Source: an uncultured Clostridia bacterium (GTDB taxonomy: Bacteria > Bacillota > Clostridia > Lachnospirales > Anaerotignaceae). From it: DNA of 59,653 bases. The notes below the pieces were generated by a model. The model ran no database searches, was not told the origin of the DNA, and saw only the letters and a list, made by a program, of their open reading frames with translations. Below are positions 1 to 8,649 of this stretch, piece after piece. Both the position numbers and the translations under genes were made by a program. Where the stretch lies: the NCBI GenBank assembly GCA_944384255.1, contig CALWSS010000058.1:1-59653 (forward strand), in the 5' to 3' direction. How positions within the stretch are numbered: position 1 is the stretch's first letter; the number at the start of each line of letters is the position of its first letter.

Positions 1-227
1 CAGAAGGCCTTAAAAATGCCGGTGAAGATTTTACAATACTTGTTATGCCGGACCATCCTACGCCTATAGTTACTAAAACCCATGCAAGAGATGCTGTACC
101 TTTTATGATTTACAGAAGCAATGAGCCGGCAGAAGGTGTTGACGCATTTGATGAGGAAAGTGCCAAGGAAACAGGTTTGTATGTTCCTAACGGACCTGAA
201 CTGGCTAAATTATTTTTGAAAAAATAA
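1..227 (+). CDS. Phosphoglycerate mutase, cofactor-independent (archaeal ApgM type), C-terminal fragment
   Basis: The gene enters from the left edge; only the last 74 residues are seen, in the frame whose codons start at position 3. The fragment carries the PDHPTPI segment followed by THARDAVPF and ends near NGPELAKLFLKK. This arrangement is typical of the metal-binding tail of the ApgM branch of 2,3-bisphosphoglycerate-independent phosphoglycerate mutases, which interconvert 3- and 2-phosphoglycerate in glycolysis. The stop is followed at once by a hairpin terminator, so it is the last gene of its unit. The family call rests on a short C-terminal piece; related alkaline-phosphatase-superfamily enzymes are the alternative. 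Confidence 0.8.
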   Translation, partial: EGLKNAGEDFTILVMPDHPTPIVTKTHARDAVPFMIYRSNEPAEGVDAFDEESAKETGLYVPNGPELAKLFLKK

Positions 228-239
228 TAAATTTTATTT

Positions 240-272
240 ACGGTTCCGATATATTTTCGGAGCCGTTTTTTT
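240..272 (+). terminator. Rho-independent terminator after the phosphoglycerate mutase
   Basis: A 9-bp stem (CGGTTCCGA at 241-249 with TCGGAGCCG at 257-265, one G-U pair) closes a 7-nt loop and is followed by seven T residues. Confidence 0.9.
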
Positions 273-622
273 GTAAAAAATAGAGTGAAAATTTGTTTTA
301 TAGCATAAAAGTTGTAAGACAACTTCAAAAATAATAATATATATTTTTAAATAAATTAATAATAAATGTTGGTTTAGGCTGTAGTTTTATTAAAATGCAA
401 TTAAAATATACGTATTTTATTTACTGTTTTAAATTTTAATTGGTTGCTTTATAACTGAATATGGTTTAAAAATTACTTTTAGAGCCGTTTTTAATGCGAT
501 ATTGAATTTGTGTGGTCTGACAACCTGAAAGTTATATTGTCTATTTTGTATGTGTTTTAGTGCAGTAAAGTGTACTGAAATTAGAACAAATTTACAAAAT
601 AAATTAATTGTGTTTTTTTGTA
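273..622. other. AT-rich intergenic stretch without a recognisable gene
   Basis: This stretch between the terminator and the ilv promoter is very AT-rich. I see no open frame with a ribosome-binding site and no convincing hairpin terminator. It may contain upstream regulatory sites for the ilv operon, but nothing can be pinned down. Confidence 0.6.
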
Positions 623-651
623 TTGACTTTTATACATGGGGGTAATAAAAT
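623..651 (+). promoter_or_regulatory. Housekeeping-type promoter of the ilv operon
   Basis: TTGACT at 623-628 and TAAAAT at 646-651 are separated by exactly 17 nt, a near-consensus sigma-A promoter. The expected start near 658 gives a leader of about 270 nt before ilvB, which contains the leader peptide and attenuator. Confidence 0.75.
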
Positions 652-697
652 AACACCAATCAAATTTTTAGTATTTTCAGTGAAGTAGGCAGAAATT

Positions 698-844
698 ATG
701 TTTAGTTCAAATTGTAATTCAATAATTAATTCAAAACTTAATCTCGTGAGCCTCGTCAGCCTTATTCTAGTGGATAAGGTCCTTTGTGTTACTCAAAAAA
801 GTTATTCGCTGAATAATACGGCTGATATGAGCTTAGGTTTATAA
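698..844 (+). CDS. Leu/Val/Ile-rich attenuation leader peptide of the ilv operon
   Basis: A 48-codon frame in the 5' leader of ilvB, too short for most gene callers. Residues 14 to 31 read LNLVSLVSLILVDKVLCV: 12 of 18 are leucine, valine or isoleucine, the three end products of the pathway. The rest is poor in these residues. Its stop at 842-844 lies 22 nt before the terminator stem. This is the layout of classical branched-chain amino-acid attenuation peptides, where stalling at scarce charged tRNAs prevents termination. The upstream AGTAGG is a weak ribosome-binding site about 10 nt from the ATG. No T-box consensus was seen. That the frame is translated is inferred. Confidence 0.8.
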   Translation: MFSSNCNSIINSKLNLVSLVSLILVDKVLCVTQKSYSLNNTADMSLGL

Positions 845-898
845 AGCTCTTAAGTTAGATTTTTAGGCTGTGCAGTGAATAACTGTACAGCTTTTTTT
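755..898 (+). promoter_or_regulatory. Transcription attenuator (alternative antiterminator/terminator RNA) before ilvB
   Basis: Two exclusive structures can be drawn. In the first, GTTATTCGCTG at 801-811 pairs over 11 positions (one G-U) with CAGTGAATAAC at 873-883, which covers part of the terminator's 5' arm and its loop. In the second, segment 801-811 is occupied by the local hairpin TTATTC (802-807)/GAATAA (811-816) inside a longer pairing of GTCAGCC (755-761) with GGCTGAT (820-826), leaving the terminator at 867-898 free to form. Segment 755-761 lies within the Leu/Val codon run of the leader peptide, so a stalled ribosome there would favour the antiterminator. Confidence 0.72.
867..898 (+). 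terminator. Attenuator terminator in the ilv leader
   Basis: GCTGTGCAG (867-875) pairs with CTGTACAGC (883-891) across a 7-nt loop, one G-U pair, followed by seven T residues at 892-898. It lies between the leader-peptide stop and the ilvB ribosome-binding site, so termination here would switch off the whole operon. Confidence 0.88.
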
Positions 899-929
899 AT
901 TAAATTTTTTCAGGCGGGAGGCGAAGCAG

Positions 930-2582
930 ATGCTGCTGACAGGAAGTGAGATAGTAATTGAAATTTTAGCCGAAGAGGGTGTTGACACAGTCTTTGGCTA
1001 TCCGGGAGGCAACGTGCTAAGTTTATACGATAAATTAGCTGAAAATAAAAAAGGCATAAGGCACATCCTTACAGCACATGAGCAGGGTGCTTCACATGCC
1101 GCAGACGGATATTCAAGAGCCGGAAATAAAGTTGGTGTTTTAATTGCCACATCCGGACCGGGAGCAACAAATACCGTAACGGGTTTGGCTACAGCATTTG
1201 CCGATTCTGTTCCCATTATAGCTATAACAGGCAGTGTCCCCATAAAAAGTGTTGGAACAGACAGTTTTCAGGAGATAGATACGGCAAGCCTTACTTTGGC
1301 GGCTACAAAACACAGCTTTTTTATTAAAGATGTTAAAAAAATAGCCGATACAATGCGTCAGGCTTTTTACATAGCAAAAAGCGGCCGGCCGGGGCCGGTA
1401 CTTGTGGATATTCCCAGTGATATACAAAAAGAAGTTTGTGACTTTGAACCTATCAAAGCAAAAAATACTGAGTTCGATGAGCCAATGGCAGATGAAAAAA
1501 GCCTTGATGAAGCAGTTGAAATGATAAATAACTCTCAGAGGCCAATAATTTACAGCGGCGGAGGAGTTGTTAACTGCGGTGCTTCGGAGTTCATTAAAAC
1601 AATTTGTGAAAAATCAGGAGCTTATGCAGCTTTTACAATGATGGGAATATCGGCTATGAGCAATACTCATCCTAAATATTTAGGCATGGCAGGGCTTTAC
1701 GGCAGAATGGCAGCATCAAAAGCTATTTCAAAGGCCGACTTAATTGTAGCCGCCGGAGTAAGGTTTTCCGACAGAGGCACAGGCAGCCGTGAGAAATTCG
1801 CTCAAAATGCTAAAGTTATTCATATCGATATAGACAGTGCAGAGCTGGGCAAAGTAATAAATGCTCATTTGCAAATAGGAGGAAACTTAAAAAAAGCTCT
1901 TGAATACATAGCTTTACATGTAGAAGAAAAACAGCATACCCAATGGGATAAAGAAATTGAGGATTTCAAAAAGGAATTTGAAGAAAAAGAAACAGAAAGC
2001 TTTACACCTAAAAATATAATAGAAGCCGTAAACAGCCTAACAAATGAATATACACCGGTTGCTACAGATGTAGGCCAGCATCAAATGTGGGTTTCAAAGT
2101 ATTATAACTTTAAAAAACCAAAAACACATCTTACATCAGGCGGTTTTGGAACAATGGGTTACGGAATGGGAGCTGCTATAGGTGCAGCAGTAGCTACAAA
2201 AAGAAGGTCGGTGCTTTTTACCGGTGACGGAAGCTTTTGTATGAACTTCAACGAAGTTACAACAGCCGTAAGAAACAACATACCGGTGACGGTAATTGTT
2301 CTTAATAACGGTGGATTGGGAATGATAAGACAGCTTCAGGATTGTTTCTGCGACGGCAGACGGTTTTCAACAGAACTGGAGAGAAAAACAGACTTTGCTC
2401 TTTTGGCAAAAGCCATGGGTGCCAAAGGCTACAGTGTAAAAAATATAGATGAGCTTATAAAAGCTTATAAAGATGCTGAAAAATACAGCGGACCGGCAGT
2501 AATTGATTGTTTTGTATCAGAAAGAGAAAATGCTCTGCCGATGATACCGCCAAACGGAACAATAGAAGATTTAATGAGATAA
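930..2582 (+). CDS. ilvB: Acetolactate synthase, large (catalytic) subunit
   Basis: 550 residues, normal length for the thiamine-diphosphate (ThDP) catalytic subunit that condenses two pyruvates, or pyruvate and 2-ketobutyrate, as the first common step of branched-chain amino-acid synthesis. Visible marks are the catalytic glutamate E51 in AHEQGASHAADG, the central cofactor domain with VRFSDR near residue 278, and the ThDP/Mg motif opening at GDGSF (432-436) and closing at the double Asn 459-460. The ATG is preceded by GGGAGG with 8-nt spacing. It is followed within 50 nt by the small subunit and then ilvC, so it is the biosynthetic enzyme rather than a catabolic one. Expression is likely set by the upstream attenuator. 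Confidence 0.97.
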   Translation: MLLTGSEIVIEILAEEGVDTVFGYPGGNVLSLYDKLAENKKGIRHILTAHEQGASHAADGYSRAGNKVGVLIATSGPGATNTVTGLATAFADSVPIIAITGSVPIKSVGTDSFQEIDTASLTLAATKHSFFIKDVKKIADTMRQAFYIAKSGRPGPVLVDIPSDIQKEVCDFEPIKAKNTEFDEPMADEKSLDEAVEMINNSQRPIIYSGGGVVNCGASEFIKTICEKSGAYAAFTMMGISAMSNTHPKYLGMAGLYGRMAASKAISKADLIVAAGVRFSDRGTGSREKFAQNAKVIHIDIDSAELGKVINAHLQIGGNLKKALEYIALHVEEKQHTQWDKEIEDFKKEFEEKETESFTPKNIIEAVNSLTNEYTPVATDVGQHQMWVSKYYNFKKPKTHLTSGGFGTMGYGMGAAIGAAVATKRRSVLFTGDGSFCMNFNEVTTAVRNNIPVTVIVLNNGGLGMIRQLQDCFCDGRRFSTELERKTDFALLAKAMGAKGYSVKNIDELIKAYKDAEKYSGPAVIDCFVSERENALPMIPPNGTIEDLMR

Positions 2583-2630
2583 ATATTAAAACAAATAATG
2601 AATCAGGTAATGGGATTGGGGGATTGCATT

Positions 2631-2861
2631 ATGGATACATTTAAAATTTACTTAACAGCTAACAACGCAGGAGATTTAATTTTAAGAATAACAGCAGAGC
2701 TCCATAAAAGAGGCTTTGAGATAATGGCTTTCAACTATCAGGTTAATTCCGAAAACACAGCCAGTATTGGCATAACAGCAACTGGTGAAACAACTAAAAA
2801 AGAACAAATTCTAAGACAGCTTAACAGACTTTACGATATTAAAGAAGCTATTGCCTGTTGA
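2631..2861 (+). CDS. ilvN: Acetolactate synthase, small regulatory subunit (short, ACT domain only)
   Basis: 76 residues starting MDTFKIYL, fitting a single beta-alpha-beta ACT domain. That domain binds the end-product valine and activates and regulates the IlvB partner. An in-frame ATG at 2598 exists, but the GGGGG run at 2618-2622 sits 8 nt before the ATG at 2631, which I take as the start. The usual IlvN/IlvH is about 160 residues with a second domain. This one resembles the short IlvM-like form, so feedback behaviour may differ. Its position directly behind ilvB supports the role. Confidence 0.82.
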   Translation: MDTFKIYLTANNAGDLILRITAELHKRGFEIMAFNYQVNSENTASIGITATGETTKKEQILRQLNRLYDIKEAIAC

Positions 2862-2872
2862 TTTAGTTTTAT

Positions 2873-2897
2873 TCGGCAAAAGCTAAGGCTTAGCCGA
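2873..2897 (+). other. Intercistronic hairpin between ilvN and ilvC
   Basis: TCGGC and GCCGA form the base and AAGC/GCTT the top of a small hairpin. It is not followed by a T run, so it looks more like an mRNA processing or stability element than a terminator. Confidence 0.4.
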
Positions 2898-2967
2898 TTA
2901 TATAAATAAGAAACATACTCACTTATTTTATTATTTTTAAATTAAAGACGAAAAGGAGAAATGTAAA

Positions 2968-3987
2968 ATGGCAAAGATGTATTATGAGAAGGACTGTGAT
3001 TTAAACAAGTTAAACGGTAAAAAAATAGCAATTATAGGTTACGGCTCACAGGGCCATGCACATGCTCTTAACTTAAGAGATTCTGGCTGTGATGTTATTG
3101 TAGGTCTTAGAAAAGGCGGCAAAAGCTGGCCTGTAGCAGAAAAAGACGGTTTTGAGGTAATGACTGTATCTGAGGCAGCTCAGGAAGCAGATATTATAAT
3201 GATACTTATTAATGATGAAAGACAGGCTGAAGTTTATAAAAATGAAATAGCTCCATATCTTACAGAAGGCAAGGCAATAGCTTTTGCTCATGGCTTTAAT
3301 ATCAGATACAAACAGATTGTGCCTCCTGCAAATGTAGATGTATTTATGGCAGCTCCTAAGGGACCTGGTCACACAGTTCGTTCACTTTATAATGTAGGAA
3401 AAGGCGTTCCTTGCCTTGTAGCAGTTGAGCAGAACGCTTCCGGTAAGGCTTATGATATTGCTTTAGCTTATATAGCAGGTATTGGCGGTGCCCGTGCAGG
3501 TATTATGGAAACAACAATGCATGACGAAACAGAAACAGACCTTTTTGGTGAGCAGGCTGTTCTTTGTGGCGGTATTGTAGAGCTTATGAAATGCGGTTTT
3601 GAAACACTTGTTGAAGCCGGATATGAGCCGGAAAATGCATACTTTGAGTGTATCCACGAGATGAAACTTATTGTAGACCTTATAAATAAAGGCGGTATTG
3701 CTGCCATGAACTATTCTATTTCAGATACAGCAGAGTTTGGTGAGTACTGCTCAGGCTCAAGAGTACTTCCTTATGAAGAAACAAAAGCAAACATGAAAGC
3801 TGTACTTAAAGACATTCAGGACGGTACATTTGCCGGTAGATGGATTGCTGAAAACAAGAATGGCCGCTGCTTCTTCAACTCAAAACGTGATATGTTAGCT
3901 AAACATCAGATGGAAGTAGTTGGAAAACAGCTTCGTGACCAGATGTTATGGAAAAACGATACAAACCTTGATAACGCTTCAAACTGA
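2968..3987 (+). CDS. ilvC: Ketol-acid reductoisomerase (class I)
   Basis: 339 residues. It carries out the Mg-dependent alkyl shift and NAD(P)H-dependent reduction that turns acetolactate into dihydroxyisovalerate, and the parallel isoleucine step. The N-terminal Rossmann motif is [10 protein letters not shown] at 24-33. Catalytic and metal residues H108, K131, D191 and E195 in DLFGEQ, E227 and E231 are all present, and a single C-terminal knot domain makes it class I. The cofactor loop after beta-2 reads LRKGGKSW; its Arg and Ser suggest NADPH use, which is inference. AAAAGGAG lies 8 nt before the ATG. It is the third gene of the ilv operon. Confidence 0.97.
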   Translation: MAKMYYEKDCDLNKLNGKKIAIIGYGSQGHAHALNLRDSGCDVIVGLRKGGKSWPVAEKDGFEVMTVSEAAQEADIIMILINDERQAEVYKNEIAPYLTEGKAIAFAHGFNIRYKQIVPPANVDVFMAAPKGPGHTVRSLYNVGKGVPCLVAVEQNASGKAYDIALAYIAGIGGARAGIMETTMHDETETDLFGEQAVLCGGIVELMKCGFETLVEAGYEPENAYFECIHEMKLIVDLINKGGIAAMNYSISDTAEFGEYCSGSRVLPYEETKANMKAVLKDIQDGTFAGRWIAENKNGRCFFNSKRDMLAKHQMEVVGKQLRDQMLWKNDTNLDNASN

Positions 3988-3996
3988 TATTTCTGT

Positions 3997-4048
3997 TTGA
4001 TACATAAAAGACGTTATTGTATAATAAAGCCAAAAAATGTACAATAAC
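3997..4048 (+). promoter_or_regulatory. Promoter with overlapping dyad upstream of the DUF815 ATPase gene
   Basis: TTGATA (3997-4002) and TATAAT (4020-4025) are 17 nt apart, close to the sigma-A consensus. A perfect 9-bp inverted repeat, GTTATTGTA (4013-4021) with TACAATAAC (4040-4048), begins inside the spacer, covers the first bases of the -10 box and brackets the predicted start near 4032. That is a natural place for an operator or a 5' mRNA hairpin. Confidence 0.65.
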
Positions 4049-4069
4049 CTGTACGGAAAGGAAAGGCTT

Positions 4070-5377
4070 ATGAATGACGAATATTTAAAGCTGCTGCTCT
4101 ACAGCAATATAGACAAAGACTCGGTTTTTATGGGGATTTGTAATATATACAAAGACTGGAAAAATGGTTTTGAAAATAAAAACGAGCTTATACACCGTGT
4201 ATATACAGAGATTAAAAAACTTTTGGATATTTCAACAGAGCTGGGCTTTGACGGAAATCTTTGGCATAATTATATAGCATATTTAATTATGACAAACGAA
4301 AACTCTTTCTCTCTTACATGTGAAAGATTAGGCCCGGGGGATGGCAGTGTAAATATACTGGCTAAAAACGACTATAAAGTGTTTAAACGTATATTTGATT
4401 TCGACTTTAAACCCCTTGAAGATGATTTAGGCATTGACTGTTTCAGTATAATTACAAATTATAAGGCAATATCTAAAAGAGAAAACGTGTATAACAAGGC
4501 AGTAAGCCAAGCTGTGAGGGATATAAGCAAAAAAATAGAGCAGGCCGTTGATGAAAACGATATTTTCAAAATTATTACAGGCTTTTACAAGGAGTACGGC
4601 ACAGGTATTTTCGGCATTAATAAGGCTTTCAGGATTAAAAACGAAAACGGTGCAGTTAAATTTATGGCTATTAACAATGCCGATAAAACAAAGCTTTGCG
4701 ACATTATAGGCTATGAAAACCAAAAGCAGAAGCTTAGAGAAAACACAGAAGCTTTTGTAAACGGAAAAAGTGCCAATAACGTTCTCCTTTACGGTGACAG
4801 CGGTACAGGCAAGTCAACAAGTGTTAAAGCACTTATTAACGAGTATTACGACAAAGGCCTTAGAATGATTGAAATTTACAAATATCAGTTCAGGGATTTG
4901 TCGCAGGTAATAGCTCAGATTAAAAACCGCAATTATCGCTTTATAATTTACATAGACGACCTTTCATTTGAGGCTGATGAGGTGGAGTATAAATTCCTTA
5001 AAGCTTTTATTGAAGGCGGTGTTGAAACAAGGCCGGATAACATACTTATATATGCCACATCAAACAGACGTCATTTAATTAAGGAAACTTGGAATGACAG
5101 AAATGACATGGAATATAACGGAGAGATACACCGTTCTGATACAGTTGAGGAAAAACTTTCACTCTCCAGCAGGTTTGGAGTACTTATAAACTATTCAAAT
5201 CCAAACAGGCAGGAATATTACGATATTGTAGAAGGTATAGCAAAGAGGTATCCTGATATTAAATTAAGCAAAGAGGAGCTTTTATCAGAAGCTAACAAGT
5301 GGGAATTACGCCATGGCGGAGTATCCGGCAGAACGGCACAGCAGTTTATAAATTATATAGCAGGTAAAGAACAATAA
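4070..5377 (+). CDS. DUF815-family AAA-type ATPase
   Basis: 435 residues from the ATG at 4070, chosen over the in-frame ATG at 4037 because GGAAAGG precedes it at correct spacing. The N-terminal 230 residues are a helical region without a recognised motif. A P-loop GDSGTGKST follows at 242-250, then a Walker B-like FIIYIDDLSF at 291-300 and an ATSNRRHL sensor segment. This is the pattern of the DUF815 family of single AAA-like ATPases common in Firmicutes, whose biological role is not established. It is monocistronic, with its own promoter and a bidirectional terminator after the stop. Confidence 0.88.
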   Translation: MNDEYLKLLLYSNIDKDSVFMGICNIYKDWKNGFENKNELIHRVYTEIKKLLDISTELGFDGNLWHNYIAYLIMTNENSFSLTCERLGPGDGSVNILAKNDYKVFKRIFDFDFKPLEDDLGIDCFSIITNYKAISKRENVYNKAVSQAVRDISKKIEQAVDENDIFKIITGFYKEYGTGIFGINKAFRIKNENGAVKFMAINNADKTKLCDIIGYENQKQKLRENTEAFVNGKSANNVLLYGDSGTGKSTSVKALINEYYDKGLRMIEIYKYQFRDLSQVIAQIKNRNYRFIIYIDDLSFEADEVEYKFLKAFIEGGVETRPDNILIYATSNRRHLIKETWNDRNDMEYNGEIHRSDTVEEKLSLSSRFGVLINYSNPNRQEYYDIVEGIAKRYPDIKLSKEELLSEANKWELRHGGVSGRTAQQFINYIAGKEQ

Positions 5378-5415
5378 AGTAATAAAATTAAAAATAAATA
5401 AAAACCAAGCAAAAC

Positions 5416-5447
5416 AAAAAAGCCACCGTTAATTCGATGGCTTTTTT
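5416..5447. terminator. Bidirectional terminator between the DUF815 gene and the chemoreceptor gene
   Basis: The stem GCCACCG (5422-5428)/CGATGGC (5435-5441), with one mismatch, is flanked by A6 on the left and T6 on the right, so it can end transcription from both convergent genes. Confidence 0.9.
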
Positions 5448-5460
5448 GTTTTGGAACTAA

Positions 5461-7266
5461 TTAATATTTGCTTGAAAAGTTATTGGCTGATGAATCATCG
5501 GCACTATAAAGCATAGGTGAATCATCATCGTTATTTATATTATCAGTATGTTCTGTGTTGAAAGTATTGCTGTGTTCGTTTTTTGAATTGCTTCTTAAAC
5601 GGAATTTTTTGAAAAGCTGTTCCAAAAGTGCAGCCTGACTTGAAAGCTCTTCACTGGCTGCTGCGCTTTCTTCAGCTGTAGCTGAGTTTGTCTGAACAAC
5701 AGATGAAATCTGGTCAATGCCAACTGTAATTTGAGAAATTGATTCTGCCTGCTCAGAAGAAGCTGCTGATATTTTATCTACAACAGCAACAATCTCGTCT
5801 TTTTTGGTTATAACTGAGCTTAAGGCTTCAGCTGTTTCGTGGGCTATCTTAGAACCGTTTTCAACTGCCTTAATTGAGTTTTCAATAAGAGCAGATGTAT
5901 TTTTAGAGGCTTCAGCACTCTTGCTTGCAAGGTTTCTTACTTCATCTGCTACAACGGCAAAGCCTTTGCCTGCAGCACCGGCACGGGCAGCCTCAACAGC
6001 GGCATTTAAAGCAAGTATGTTTGTCTGGAATGCAATATCTTCTATTGTTCTTATAATCTTGCTTATTTCAGTAGAGCTGTTTGTTATTTCACTCATAGCT
6101 CCCATTAATTCTGTCATTTTTGAGTTGCTCTGCTCCATGTCATTGCTTATGTCTTTTACTTTTTTGCTTACTTCTTCGGCATTTTCTGCAGTATTGGATA
6201 CATGGTGAGATATATCGTTAATTGTTGCGGCTAATTCCTGTATTGAGCTTGCCTGCTCTGTAGCGCCTTGGCTTAAAGCCTGAGCTCCGTTTGCCACCTG
6301 TTCAGCTCCACTTGATACTTGGTCTGAAGTTTGATTTATCTGGTATAAAGTAGAGTCGAGGTTTCTGTTAATTTTCTTAATTGAAAGCAGAAGCGGTTTA
6401 AAATCGCCTACATAGTTTTCTTCACATGTTGTAGTTATGTTAAAGTTACCGTTTGCCATTTCACTAAGAAGATATTCCTCATCATTAATAACACTTGACA
6501 GGCGCTCTATAAGAGAGTTAGTTGAATCTGTTAAATCGCCTACTTCATCATCTGAGTCAACTTCATAAACAGGTGTTGTTAAATCACCGTCTACTAATGC
6601 TGCAAGACGCTCTGAACATCTGTTAAGCGGTACAGAAATATGGCGTGAGAGCAGAACACCAAAAAGAATAGCACATACAAAAGTTACTATAATAAGGAGA
6701 ACACAAAGTAAAATTATTAATCTTGCTGAGGATTCTATTGAGTTTTGAGAATCAGTACCTACTGCAACTTTGCTGTCCATAATTGAAATTAATGAATTAT
6801 AGATAGTGTGATAAAGTGGGCCTAATTCGTCTACAAGCATTTTTTCAGCAGTTGCTGTATTTGTCTGGGATGATATTTCTTTAGAAAGACTGCTGTATTG
6901 TGTCCAAGCCTGTTTTGCATCGTTAAAAGTGCTTTTTTCATTATCTGTTGTAAGACTGCTTTCAACAGTATTAAAGAGTTCGTCTATCTGACTTGAAGCT
7001 GTGTTAAATTCTGTTTTGGCTTCGGACTTATCAGATGCTACTGTAAAAGTTACTGAGTTATGTAAATCCAAGTTTACTTCGCAGAAATTAGCCAGCAGCT
7101 TTCCCACATCGCCTTGAGAAAATCCGTCGGTAACTAAAATGTTTGTGTATTTTGAGTGCATTGACCTTGTAAGAAAAATACACATAACACTTGAAATACT
7201 TGCTAATATGCTAACAAGTAAAAATGAGATGATTAATTTTTTTCCGATTTTTAAGTGCTTAAACAT
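5461..7266 (-). CDS. Methyl-accepting chemotaxis protein (membrane receptor)
   Basis: 601 residues in classical receptor layout. A first membrane helix spans about 10-32, then an extracellular four-helix-bundle-like sensor to about 181. The second membrane helix is at 182-207, a HAMP linker at 208-260, and the long cytoplasmic coiled coil has its highly conserved tip at about 409-447 ([20 protein letters not shown] onward). That tip docks CheA and CheW. The C-terminus lacks the CheR-tethering pentapeptide NWETF. The ligand cannot be told. GGAGG precedes the ATG and a sigma-28-type promoter lies about 80 nt upstream. It is transcribed away from the flagellar operon, ending against the DUF815 gene. 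Confidence 0.95.
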   Translation of the reverse strand: MFKHLKIGKKLIISFLLVSILASISSVMCIFLTRSMHSKYTNILVTDGFSQGDVGKLLANFCEVNLDLHNSVTFTVASDKSEAKTEFNTASSQIDELFNTVESSLTTDNEKSTFNDAKQAWTQYSSLSKEISSQTNTATAEKMLVDELGPLYHTIYNSLISIMDSKVAVGTDSQNSIESSARLIILLCVLLIIVTFVCAILFGVLLSRHISVPLNRCSERLAALVDGDLTTPVYEVDSDDEVGDLTDSTNSLIERLSSVINDEEYLLSEMANGNFNITTTCEENYVGDFKPLLLSIKKINRNLDSTLYQINQTSDQVSSGAEQVANGAQALSQGATEQASSIQELAATINDISHHVSNTAENAEEVSKKVKDISNDMEQSNSKMTELMGAMSEITNSSTEISKIIRTIEDIAFQTNILALNAAVEAARAGAAGKGFAVVADEVRNLASKSAEASKNTSALIENSIKAVENGSKIAHETAEALSSVITKKDEIVAVVDKISAASSEQAESISQITVGIDQISSVVQTNSATAEESAAASEELSSQAALLEQLFKKFRLRSNSKNEHSNTFNTEHTDNINNDDDSPMLYSADDSSANNFSSKY

Positions 7267-7354
7267 ATATTATACCTCCATTTATTTGATGAGAAAAAAA
7301 TTATTCTCTTTACTGAAATAATCTTAAATTCCCTCAATTAGGTATATCGGTTTA

Positions 7355-7381
7355 AAATCGGATTCATTAAGTAGAATTTTA
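7355..7381 (-). promoter_or_regulatory. Sigma-28-type promoter of the chemoreceptor gene
   Basis: On the minus strand the sequence reads TAAAATTC, then 11 nt, then TCCGATTT. The spacing equals the flagellar sigma consensus TAAAGTTT-N11-GCCGATAA; the -35 TAAA and the core CCGAT are intact. The predicted start is about 80 nt before the ATG. Confidence 0.65.
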
Positions 7382-7579
7382 TTTTTTTTTAAAATAAGCC
7401 TTATATCTCCTTTTAAGTTAAGGAAATGTAAGGCTTTAATTAAAAATTTCACATTATTGTTTATAATTACCAAGTAGAACGATTAAATTAAGTCTTTAAG
7501 ACTAAAAAATGATATTTATTTAACAATCACAGGCTTTTAATTTTGTATTCAGGTAATTTTTGTTATTTAAAAATAACAT
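7382..7579. other. AT-rich spacer between the receptor promoter and the recombinase
   Basis: No open frame or terminator is evident. A perfect palindrome TGTTATTT-AA-AAATAACA sits at 7561-7578, downstream of the recombinase stop, but it has no T run in either direction and is not a convincing terminator. Confidence 0.5.
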
Positions 7580-7598
7580 AAACAGACAATAAACAGAC
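7580..7598 (+). repeat. 19-bp repeat left of the recombinase (possible arm-type site)
   Basis: AAACAGACAATAAACAGAC. Internally it is two copies of AAACAGAC placed 11 bp apart, one helical turn. A 17/19 match in the same orientation lies at 8964-8982 on the other side of the recombinase gene. Confidence 0.6.
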
Positions 7599-7626
7599 GG
7601 TTTTATTAAACAATATATTTTATATA

Positions 7627-8649
7627 TTAAATCATGTTTATATTTTTTATAAGCTCATCTATTTCTTTATGTGTGTATACATTTTCTGTAATATCGTTTG
7701 TAGCATGACCCATAATGCGTTTTATAGAAACTTTATTCATTCCGGCTGTATCGGCAAGACTTGCAAAGGTATGACGTCCATCGTGAGGCAGATGCTCCAT
7801 ATTTAGTTTTTTCATAAGGTCGATATAAATTCTGCGATATGACGAATAGTTAACTGGGCAGCCGTTTTTTTCTATAATATAAATATTGCTTGAATTACAG
7901 CGATTTTTTATAAACGGAAGAATTCTAGCGTTTATAGGTATAACACGGTTTTTGCCGGCTTTTGTTTTTGAGCCTGCTGTTATATACAGCTCTTCCAAGT
8001 TAACAGCGCTTTTTTTGATGTTTAAAAGCTCTGAAGGCCGTAATCCGCTGTAAATCATAATAAGCACAGTATCAGCAAATGGTTCTGTCTTTATGGCTTG
8101 AAAAAGCCTTTTTATTTCTTCCGTTGTAAAAGCTTTATGAATATTAGATACTTCTTTAGGCCCTATTTTAGTGAATTTGGCGTAGTTTTTTGAAATTATG
8201 TCAAGCTCAATGGCAATATCAAAAAGCTGGTTAAGAAGCGTCTGAACATGATTTTTTGTCTGCCATTTTCTGTCTATGCCGTCAATTATTTTTTGCAGAT
8301 GAAATGTTTTTATATCTTTTATTTTAGTGTTATGAATAGGAGCAAGGTATTTATATGCTGCCTGATAAATATATACTCCGCTGTTTGAAAGTGTACTTAA
8401 TTTACGCTTTTTAAACTCACCGTACAGGTCAGATATTGTATAGTTTATCAAATCAAAATCATACGGGGATTTATTATATTCCATAAGAGCCTGCAAGGCT
8501 TCCTGCGATGTTTTGTAATAGCCAAGATATTTGTATTCCGGCCTTCCGCTTTCTGCTTTATATCCTGTTTGTATCCTTGCTGTAAAGGGTCTTCGGCGTG
8601 AGCCTGAAAGCTTATATACACTTCCATAACCTTTTGGCAATCGTTTCAT
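7627..8649 (-). CDS. Tyrosine recombinase / site-specific integrase
   Basis: 340 residues. An N-terminal segment (about 1-60) rich in basic and aromatic residues resembles an arm-type DNA-binding domain. A SAM-like core-binding domain (about 70-165) and a catalytic domain follow. The catalytic residues are complete: R204 in SGLRPSE, K230, H289 and R292 in HDGRH, H315 in MGHA, and the nucleophile Y325 in NVYTH. The protein should be active. It stands alone: no excisionase, relaxase, replication or cargo gene is next to it, and similar 19-bp repeats flank it. It may be the remnant of an integrative element or a domesticated recombinase. AAAGGA precedes the ATG by about 10 nt. Confidence 0.93.
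   Translation of the reverse strand: MKRLPKGYGSVYKLSGSRRRPFTARIQTGYKAESGRPEYKYLGYYKTSQEALQALMEYNKSPYDFDLINYTISDLYGEFKKRKLSTLSNSGVYIYQAAYKYLAPIHNTKIKDIKTFHLQKIIDGIDRKWQTKNHVQTLLNQLFDIAIELDIISKNYAKFTKIGPKEVSNIHKAFTTEEIKRLFQAIKTEPFADTVLIMIYSGLRPSELLNIKKSAVNLEELYITAGSKTKAGKNRVIPINARILPFIKNRCNSSNIYIIEKNGCPVNYSSYRRIYIDLMKKLNMEHLPHDGRHTFASLADTAGMNKVSIKRIMGHATNDITENVYTHKEIDELIKNINMI

Noticed and set aside
650..929. T-box riboswitch before ilvB
   Set aside because: No T-box consensus (AGGGTGGNACCGCG-like) is present, whereas a leader peptide rich in the pathway's amino acids is.
4037..4069. Upstream ATG as start of the DUF815 ATPase
   Set aside because: The in-frame ATG at 4070 has a proper GGAAAGG site; the earlier ATG overlaps the promoter start region and dyad.
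7561..7578. Palindrome TGTTATTT-AA-AAATAACA as recombinase terminator
   Set aside because: The AT-only stem has no T run downstream on either strand.
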